Source: Caulobacteraceae bacterium | GTDB taxonomy: Bacteria; Pseudomonadota; Alphaproteobacteria; Caulobacterales; Caulobacteraceae | Assembly (NCBI GenBank): GCA_020852035.1 | Contig: JADZBR010000116.1 | Location: 1-10,824, forward strand | Direction: 5' to 3' | Length of the DNA: 10,824 bases | Part shown: positions 6,281 to 10,824 of the stretch, in pieces | Layout of the letters: every line of letters starts with the position of its first letter | Position numbering within the stretch: the first letter of the stretch is position 1 | The notes under the pieces: generated by a model | Database searches by the model: none | The model's input: only the letters and a program-made list of their open reading frames with translations | What the model was told of the DNA's origin: nothing | Translations under genes and position numbers: made by a program

Positions 6281-7423
6281 TCAGGCGGTGAGCGGTGCGG
6301 CCGGCGCGGTGCGCCCCTCGCCGGGGTGCGAAACCCGCCGGCGGGCGACGATCACCGCCGCCAGCAGCGCCAGGGCGAGCGGCCCGAGAGGCAAGGCGGT
6401 GTCGCCGTGCGCCAGCGGCAGCAGCAGGGAGGCCCCGATCGCCGCCGCCGAGAGCGGGCCGATCCTCGCCCCCCGTTCAGCCAGCAACCAGACGGCCGCG
6501 GCGGCGGCCAGCGTCAGGTCGTAAATCAGCACATAGGGCGAGGCCGCCAGCATGGCCACGCAGAGGCCGGCGGCCTTGCGCTCGAACGGCGCGCGGCTGC
6601 GCCACAGCGCGGCCACGCCGATCGCCGCCGCCAGGCAGACCACGCCCTGCAGGGCCCAGGCGAGCAGCGTCCCGCCGCCCAGCGCGCGGACCAGGCCGTA
6701 GGTGCTCTGCACCTTCCCCCAGGAAATCCGCCCCTGACCTAGGACCGCCTGCTGGGCGGCGGCGATCGCGTCCAGGAAGGCCGGATAGATGTCCCAGCCG
6801 AACGCCAGGCCGGCGGCGACATAGCTGACGGCCACGCTGCACGCCGCCGCGGCGAAGGCCCGCCAGCGGCCGCTCGCCGCCAGAGCCAGCGGGATCAGCA
6901 CTCCGAACTGCGGCTTGAAGGCCAGCAGGCCGATCAGCACCCCGGCGACCAGCGGCCGGCGGTCGAGCAGGGCCAGCCCTGCCATCGCCAGGCCCGCCAG
7001 CAGCAGCGCGCTCTGCCCGCCGGCGACGCAGGCGGTCGCCGCCGGGGCGGCGAGCCCCGCCAGCAGCGCCGCCCCCCGTCCGCCGAGGAGCGCCAGGCCG
7101 GCGGCGTAGGCCGCGACGCCGGCGGCGATCCACAGGCCGGCGGCGACCGGATAGCCAAGGCCGGCCAGCGGCCTCAGCCACAGGAAGAAGACCGGCGGAT
7201 ACTGCATCGGCATGGCGCAGGCGGCCGGCGCGCCCGCCCGCTGGAACACCGCCGTCAGGCTCGGCAGGTCGTAAGCGAGCGCCGGCTGGCCGGCCCCGAC
7301 CAGCTGGCCGGCGGCCCAGAAGGCGCCAAAGTCGCGGCAGAGCGGTCGCCCGTCGGCGCCGATCAGCCACGCCCCCTGAACGGCGCCGACGGCCAGGAAG
7401 GCGACGTCCAGCGCCAGCACCAC
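6281..7423 (-). CDS. DUF2029/GT87-family membrane glycosyltransferase
   Basis: A 380-residue integral membrane protein with about ten hydrophobic segments. It has the DUF2029 (GT87) pattern: a first membrane helix, then the periplasmic loop RPLCRDFGAFWAAGQ with a likely catalytic Asp31, YD at 51-52, MQYPPVFFLWLRPLA (73-87), GGQSALLLAGL (135-145) and AFKPQFGVLIPLAL (168-181). Members of this family use polyprenyl-phosphate sugars to add mannose or arabinose to glycolipids or envelope glycans; the sugar here is unknown. The start is uncertain. The frame stays open upstream to a stop at 7514-7516 but has no ATG. GTG at 7423 has no ribosome site, while ATT at 7484-7486 follows GGAG and would add 21 residues (IPSQPTIQSFDGWRW). 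The gene is convergent with nadQ and lies ~120 bases downstream of the hydroxylase gene. Confidence 0.85.
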   Translation of the reverse strand: MVLALDVAFLAVGAVQGAWLIGADGRPLCRDFGAFWAAGQLVGAGQPALAYDLPSLTAVFQRAGAPAACAMPMQYPPVFFLWLRPLAGLGYPVAAGLWIAAGVAAYAAGLALLGGRGAALLAGLAAPAATACVAGGQSALLLAGLAMAGLALLDRRPLVAGVLIGLLAFKPQFGVLIPLALAASGRWRAFAAAACSVAVSYVAAGLAFGWDIYPAFLDAIAAAQQAVLGQGRISWGKVQSTYGLVRALGGGTLLAWALQGVVCLAAAIGVAALWRSRAPFERKAAGLCVAMLAASPYVLIYDLTLAAAAAVWLLAERGARIGPLSAAAIGASLLLPLAHGDTALPLGPLALALLAAVIVARRRVSHPGEGRTAPAAPLTA

Positions 7424-7543
7424 GGCCGCGGCGACGGCCAGCCAGCGCCAGCCGTCGAAGGATTGGATTGTCGGTTGCGAGGGAATGGGCGGCTCCGCCT
7501 GCCGGTGCGACCGTCAGCTTGCCCGCCGCCGATGAGAAAACCT

Positions 7544-8509
7544 TTAAGGCCGCGCGGGCTCGACGGCGGGGGCGGCGCTCGGCGCGGGCGGCGCCGTAGG
7601 GCCGTGGCGGCCGGCCCATTCGGCCTTCAACTGGGCGGAGGTCTCGCGGCTGCCGTCGGGGCTCCAGCCGGGCGGGCCGAAGAGCCAGCCGAGGGCGTGG
7701 CGCGGCTGGCGGACGAGGTCGCGGCCGATGCCGATCCATTCGTGGAAAACCGCGCGCAGGATGTTGAAATCGCCCAGGTTTCTCACCAGGCCGTAGCGCG
7801 GCCGCTCGGCGTCGAGCTCCGGCTGGAAAGTGCCGAAGAGCTTGTCCCAGATGATCAGGATGCCGGCGTAGTTGCGGTCTAGGTAGACCGGGTTCCTGGC
7901 ATGGTGCACCCGGTGATGCGAGGGCGTGTTGAACACCGCCTCAAACCAGCGCGGCATCCGCCCGATCGTCTCGGTATGGATCCAGAACTGGTAGACCAGG
8001 CTGATCCCCTTCTGGATGGCGATCATCGCCGGCGGGAAGCCGACGAAGGCCAGCGGCAGCCACAGCGCCCAGGTGCCGGCGACGCCGCCGGTCCAGGTCT
8101 GCCGCAGCGCCGTGGAGAGGTTGTAGTGCTGCGAGGAATGGTGGTTGACGTGGCTGGCCCACCAGAACCGCCGCTCGTGGGCGATGCGGTGGAACCAGTA
8201 GTAGGTCGCATCTTCCAGGAAGAAGATGGCGACCCAGGCCCAGATCGCCGTCATCGGGATGTCGAACAGGCGGTGCTGATAGAGCCACAGGCTGGCGGCG
8301 AAGGGCACGCCGAAGGTCAGGAGGCCGGAGAAGGTGCTGCCGAGCCCGAGGGTCAGCGAGGTGAGCGTGTCGCGCGTCTCGTAGTTCGACTTCGCCTTGC
8401 CGAAGCGGCCGAGCAGCACCTCCAGGATCACCGCCAGCACGAAGAACGGGATGGCCAGGGTGACCGGGTCGAAGGCGGCGTGGATGAGGTGGTCGGGCGC
8501 GGACTTCAT
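7544..8509 (-). CDS. Fatty acid hydroxylase / sterol desaturase family membrane enzyme
   Basis: A 321-residue membrane protein with about four to five hydrophobic segments and the di-iron histidine boxes of the family: HRIAH (H107, H111), HVNHH (H120, H123, H124; H128 follows) and HHRVHH (H198/H199, H202, H203). H178 in WIHTE is the extra conserved ligand. Such enzymes use oxygen to hydroxylate or desaturate lipids, often fatty acyl chains, sterols or carotenoids. ARNPVYLDRNYAGILIIWDKLFGTF (204-228) is a conserved follow-on stretch, typical of bacterial members. The C-terminus after ~270 is Pro/Ala-rich and probably disordered. The start codon overlaps the stop of the upstream 127-residue gene (ATGA), so the two are coupled. 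The substrate cannot be assigned. Confidence 0.93.
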   Translation of the reverse strand: MKSAPDHLIHAAFDPVTLAIPFFVLAVILEVLLGRFGKAKSNYETRDTLTSLTLGLGSTFSGLLTFGVPFAASLWLYQHRLFDIPMTAIWAWVAIFFLEDATYYWFHRIAHERRFWWASHVNHHSSQHYNLSTALRQTWTGGVAGTWALWLPLAFVGFPPAMIAIQKGISLVYQFWIHTETIGRMPRWFEAVFNTPSHHRVHHARNPVYLDRNYAGILIIWDKLFGTFQPELDAERPRYGLVRNLGDFNILRAVFHEWIGIGRDLVRQPRHALGWLFGPPGWSPDGSRETSAQLKAEWAGRHGPTAPPAPSAAPAVEPARP

Positions 8510-8889
8510 GCGGCGGCCTCCGGCGGCCAGGCCGCGTCCGCCGGCCAGGCGAGGGTGAAGCGCGGCGCGCCGATGTCCCGTATGTCCACCGTGACCCGTC
8601 CCTTGTCCACTTTCGCCGCCGCGAGGTCCGTCCAGGGCAGCTTGCGGGCAGTATAGCCGTCGCCGTGGCGACGGAGGAGAAGCGCCGCTTCGCCGGCCCG
8701 CGCGAGGGCGGCCGCGGCGTCCGCGGCGATCCAGACCTGCGTGGGCTGAACCTGCGGGTATTCGTCGGCGAGGATGCGGCGCGCGGCGGCCTCGTCGAGC
8801 GGCGGCGTCGGGCGGGCGATCCGCGCCCAGGCGGCGAGCGCCACGAGCAGGGCCACGGCGATGGCCGAGCCGAGGAATTGATAGAGCAC
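8506..8889 (-). CDS. Membrane-anchored small protein, function unknown
   Basis: A 127-residue protein that I do not recognise. Residues 3-22 form one membrane segment (YQFLGSAIAVALLVALAAWA) with no obvious cleavage site, so it is probably a membrane-anchored protein. The rest (~29-127) is a soluble domain: LDEAAARRILADEYPQVQPTQVWIAADAAAALARAGEAALLLRRHGDGY is split between 31 and 79 and looks like helix-strand, followed by LPWTDLAAAKVDKGRVTVDI. The frame is open upstream to 9174, but that extension runs through the intergenic repeat. GGAGGGAGG ends 8 bases before the GTG at 8889 and decides the start. Its stop overlaps the hydroxylase start, which suggests a shared function, perhaps in positioning or regulating that enzyme. 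That link is inference from gene order. Confidence 0.8.
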   Translation of the reverse strand: MLYQFLGSAIAVALLVALAAWARIARPTPPLDEAAARRILADEYPQVQPTQVWIAADAAAALARAGEAALLLRRHGDGYTARKLPWTDLAAAKVDKGRVTVDIRDIGAPRFTLAWPADAAWPPEAAA

Positions 8890-8897
8890 GGTTCGCG

Positions 8898-8906
8898 CCT
8901 CCCTCC
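8898..8906 (-). promoter_or_regulatory. Ribosome binding site deciding the GTG start of the membrane-anchored gene
   Basis: GGAGGGAGG on the minus strand lies 8 bases before the GTG at 8889. It argues against the long extension to 9174, which would translate the intergenic repeat. Confidence 0.75.
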
Positions 8907-8940
8907 GGCGAGGGTCGGGCGCGGAGAGGATGGCGTCAAG

Positions 8941-9065
8941 CTCCCTTCCCCCTGGAGGGGGGAAGGGTCGGGGATGGGGGTGGCGGCCTTTCAGCCGCCG
9001 CTGCCTTTCCGGAGAGTGAGCGCCACCCCCACCCCTGGCCCCTCCCCCCTCAAGGGGGAGGGGAA
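8941..9065. repeat. G/C-rich inverted repeat pair (intergenic)
   Basis: Two 43-base arms (8943-8985 and 9021-9063) are inverted copies matching at 37 of 43 positions with no gap. Each arm itself folds: CCCTTCCCCC/GGGGGAAGGG (8943-8952, 8958-8967) and CCCCTCCCCC/GGGGGAGGGG (9039-9048, 9054-9063) are 10-bp stems with 5-base loops. A further stem, GGCGGC/GCCGCC (8982-8987, 8994-8999), sits at the centre. Translated, the elements give the well-known artefact TPTPGPSPLKGEG. It lies between the stop of the beta-barrel gene and the start of the 127-residue gene, and its right hairpin could end the beta-barrel transcript. Confidence 0.85.
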
Positions 9066-9070
9066 CTGAG

Positions 9071-9643
9071 TTAGAAGCGCCGCACGTAGGAAACCGAAAC
9101 GGTGTCCACGTCACCGGCGTCGTCGTCGAGGTTGTAGCGGGTGTATTCGCCGCGGATGCCGTTGTTGGCGTCAAAGAAGTACTGGGCGCCGGCGCCGAAG
9201 TTCCAGCTGTTGGCGTCGGCCGTGGCGCTGATGCCCTGCGACTCGGCCTTGATCTCCTGGCCGCCGTAGCCGACGCGGGCGAAGAGGTCGGCGTTGGGCG
9301 ACAGCGGCAGGAAGCCGACGCCGTAGAGCGCGACCTGGTGGTTGAGCTCGGCCTTGGCGGAGAAGGTCCCGGCCCCGACCTTGGCCTTCTTGATGCCGGT
9401 GGCGGCTTCGCCCTCGACGCCGAAATACTGGCCGAAGCGGGCGCCCAGCCGGCCCTGGATGGCGCCGAGATCGGCGTCGGAATCGGTCAGGTCGTCGAGG
9501 GAGTTCTCGTTCTCCAGGTCTGAGAAGATGTGGGTGTAGCCGAGCGTGCCGTAGATCTGCGTGTTGGACAGATCCTGCGCCATGACCGGGGCGGCGACGG
9601 CGAAGAGGGCGGCGCCCGAGGCGGCGGCGATGAGGACTTTCAT
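9071..9643 (-). CDS. Outer membrane beta-barrel (OmpA/opacity-like) protein
   Basis: A 190-residue secreted protein. Residues 1-22 are a signal peptide (MKVLIAAASGAALFAVAAPVMA), with cleavage probably after MA or MAQ. The mature part alternates strands of the small 8-stranded barrel type: IYGTLGYTHIF near the start, GRLGARFGQYFGVEGEA (65-81), QVALYGVGFLPLSPNADLFARVGYG, WNFGAGAQYFFDANNGIRGEYTRY and VSVSYVRRF, ending in Phe as outer-membrane barrels do for assembly by BamA. It has no OmpA peptidoglycan-binding domain. GGAG lies 11 bases before the ATG. It stands alone between the SDR gene and the repeat. An inverted repeat lies 28 bases upstream of its ATG. Function is structural or permeability-related; no substrate is known. 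Confidence 0.9.
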   Translation of the reverse strand: MKVLIAAASGAALFAVAAPVMAQDLSNTQIYGTLGYTHIFSDLENENSLDDLTDSDADLGAIQGRLGARFGQYFGVEGEAATGIKKAKVGAGTFSAKAELNHQVALYGVGFLPLSPNADLFARVGYGGQEIKAESQGISATADANSWNFGAGAQYFFDANNGIRGEYTRYNLDDDAGDVDTVSVSYVRRF

Positions 9644-9671
9644 TTTATGCGTACTCCACTGGTTACGTTTT

Positions 9672-9699
9672 CAGCCGTCCCAACCCGGGTGGTCGGCTG
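9672..9699. repeat. Imperfect inverted repeat upstream of the beta-barrel gene
   Basis: CAGCCG (9672-9677) pairs with CGGCTG (9694-9699), with a T/T mismatch and then CC/GG inside, and the palindrome ACCCGGGT at the centre. It lies 28 bases upstream of the beta-barrel ATG, within its 5' leader or promoter. It could be an operator or a hairpin in the mRNA leader. The rest of 9644-9843 shows nothing else I can name apart from the hairpins near the SDR stop. Confidence 0.35.
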
Positions 9700-9799
9700 C
9701 AAACGCGGCGGGGATGGGTCGGTTCGCCGACCCTTGAGTGTCCATTTTGCGGTGTCGCCGATCGGCCACACCCTTCGTGGCGAGGCTCGTGGGCGCGAG

Positions 9800-9837
9800 G
9801 GCGTGGCCGTCACGCCGTTCGCCTGGCCCTTCCCAGG
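9800..9837 (-). terminator. Two hairpins just after the SDR gene
   Basis: CCTGG/CCAGG (9822-9826, 9833-9837) and GGCGTG/CACGCC (9800-9805, 9811-9816) are successive short stems 7-44 bases beyond the SDR stop in its direction of transcription. They have no T-run, so termination is plausible only as a weak or factor-aided signal. Confidence 0.3.
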
Positions 9838-9843
9838 GGCGTT

Positions 9844-10584
9844 TCAGGCCCCGCCGTCCACCCGCACGATGGCCCCGGTGGTGAAGGACGACATCGGGCT
9901 GGCGAGGTAGAGCGCGGTCGTCACCACCTCCTCGGGGCGGCCCGGACGGCCCAGCGCGTTATTGGAGCGCTCGCGGGCCTCAGGCGTCCAGGCCTTGGCG
10001 ATATCGGTAAGGAAGGGCCCGGCCGAGATGGTGTTGACCCGCACCTTCGGGCCGTATTCGCGCGCCATCGAGACCGTCATGGCGTTCAGCGCCGCCTTGG
10101 CGCCCGAATAGGGGATGACCTGCGGCAGCGGCATGAGGGCGCCCGACGAGGAGACGTTGATGATGACCCCGCCCTCGCCTTCAGCCAGCCGGTGCGCGAC
10201 CTGCGAGGCCAGCCGGAACGGGCCCTTGAAGTTGAGGTTCAGCACGCTGTCGAACAGCGACTCGCTGACCTCGTGCGAGGGCATGGCCGGCGACATGCCG
10301 GCGTTGTTGACCAGGATGTCGATGCGGCCGAACGCGCCGTAGGCGCCTTCGATCAGGCCGTCGATCTCGTCCCAGCGGCCGGCGTGGGCGGCGTGGGCGA
10401 AGGCTCTGCGGCCCAGCGCGCGCACCTCGGCGGCGACGGCCTCGCAGGCGTCCAGCTTGCGGCTGGAGATCACCACGTCGGCGCCGGCCCTGGCGAAGGC
10501 CATGACCATCTGCAGGCCCAGCCCCCGGCTGCCGCCGGTGACCAGGGCGACCTTGCCGGAAAGGTCGAAGAGGGTGTCGCCCAT
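9844..10584 (-). CDS. SDR-family oxidoreductase
   Basis: A 246-residue classical short-chain dehydrogenase with a single Rossmann domain. The cofactor motif is TGGSRGLG (16-23), followed by SSRK (40-43), whose Arg after the second strand suggests NADP(H). NNAG is at 93-96 and the catalytic set is N118, S146, Y159 and K163 (Y-S-G-A-K). The C-terminus has TTGAIVRVDGG. All key residues are present. The overall wording resembles gluconate 5-dehydrogenase and 3-oxoacyl-ACP reductase relatives, but the substrate cannot be fixed. The ATG at 10584 is chosen because GGAG lies 9 bases upstream; an in-frame ATG at 10614 has no site. It stands 80 bases after the partial gene at 10664 on the same strand, so an operon is possible. 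Confidence 0.93.
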   Translation of the reverse strand: MGDTLFDLSGKVALVTGGSRGLGLQMVMAFARAGADVVISSRKLDACEAVAAEVRALGRRAFAHAAHAGRWDEIDGLIEGAYGAFGRIDILVNNAGMSPAMPSHEVSESLFDSVLNLNFKGPFRLASQVAHRLAEGEGGVIINVSSSGALMPLPQVIPYSGAKAALNAMTVSMAREYGPKVRVNTISAGPFLTDIAKAWTPEARERSNNALGRPGRPEEVVTTALYLASPMSSFTTGAIVRVDGGA

Positions 10585-10663
10585 CGCTGTGCTCCGCTGC
10601 TGCGAGGGCAACATGGCGCGGCTGACGCAGGGACCGCATAGCCCCGCGAGCGACGCCGCCTCG

Positions 10664-10824
10664 CTAGCCCGGCGGATTATGGACCCAGTCGGGCTGGGCG
10701 TAGACGCCGACGATGTCGACGAGGAACTCGGCGCCGTCGGCGAGGTCGGCGAGATAGGCGTTGGAGGATCGCACCAGGGTCCCGACATCGGCCTTGGCCG
10801 CCTCGGTGAGCAGCCAGCCGACCA
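10664..10824 (-). CDS. Unidentified protein, C-terminal 52 residues (cut by window edge)
   Basis: The minus strand is open from the right edge to a TAG at 10664-10666, giving 52 residues that end in VYAQPDWVHNPPG. The start is outside the window. The visible part reads VGWLLTEAAKADVGTLVRSS, then NAYLADLADGAEFLVDIVGV. It alternates helix with short hydrophobic stretches and shows no membrane segment. I do not recognise the family. It precedes the SDR gene on the same strand by 79 bases. The antisense-frame N-terminal extension of the SDR reading through this region is rejected as a shadow. Confidence 0.6.
   Translation of the reverse strand, partial: VGWLLTEAAKADVGTLVRSSNAYLADLADGAEFLVDIVGVYAQPDWVHNPPG

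Noticed and set aside
8665..9069. Plus-strand frame ending in TPTPGPSPLKGEG
   Set aside because: This ending is the usual translation artefact of the G/C-rich intergenic repeat, and the rest is antisense to the 127-residue gene.
8890..9174. Extension of the 127-residue protein to an ATG at 9174
   Set aside because: It would translate the intergenic repeat and part of the antisense of the beta-barrel gene. GGAGGGAGG before GTG 8889 marks the true start.
10585..10788. N-terminal extension of the SDR protein to 10788
   Set aside because: The added residues are Ser/Pro/Thr-rich out-of-frame sequence over the partial gene at 10664-10824, and SDRs begin a few residues before the first strand, as with the ATG at 10584.

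Overview
This GC-rich, gene-dense window most likely comes from an alphaproteobacterium of the Caulobacterales (Caulobacter, Phenylobacterium or a relative). The main evidence is the flbT-flaF pair beside a TPR-glycosyltransferase protein that resembles the Caulobacter flagellin modifier FlmG. A degenerate-Nudix NAD regulator of the NadQ type, G/C-rich intergenic hairpin repeats and possible CtrA and GANTC sites point the same way. The assignment was made by reading the sequence, without any database search.

Layout. (1) Positions 1-485, minus: 5' part of a very acidic protein that runs off the left edge. (2) 535-3282: flagellar block, with flmG-like (minus) divergent from overlapping flbT and flaF (plus). 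No flagellin gene is present. (3) 3313-4523, minus: a tandem-domain universal stress protein followed by a small conserved protein, convergent with flaF across a G/C-rich hairpin. (4) 4650-6253, plus: an HD-domain YfbR-like 5'-nucleotidase coupled through an ATGA overlap to a NadQ/NrtR-type regulator with a degenerate Nudix box. (5) 6281-8889, minus: a 127-residue membrane-anchored protein, a fatty acid hydroxylase/sterol desaturase family membrane enzyme (ATGA overlap) and a DUF2029/GT87 integral membrane glycosyltransferase. (6) 8941-9065: a large G/C-rich inverted repeat just after an outer-membrane beta-barrel gene (9071-9643, minus). (7) 9844-10584, minus: an SDR oxidoreductase. (8) 10664-10824, minus: the last 52 residues of an unidentified protein.

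How the genes work together. In Caulobacter, FlmG glycosylates flagellins in the cytoplasm, FlbT restrains flagellin mRNA translation and stability, and FlaF is needed for flagellin synthesis or secretion. The block is therefore a flagellin maturation and dosage module. The HD nucleotidase and NadQ-like regulator may link nucleotide or NAD turnover with NAD regulation. The three lipid/envelope genes (hydroxylase, small membrane protein, GT87) and the beta-barrel suggest cell-envelope functions, but no specific pathway can be named.

I found no tRNA, rRNA, CRISPR array, insertion sequence or phage gene. No gap longer than 300 bases lacks a gene. The region looks like core chromosome, and the items worth following are regulatory signals, start-site questions and gene pairings rather than a clearly new system.
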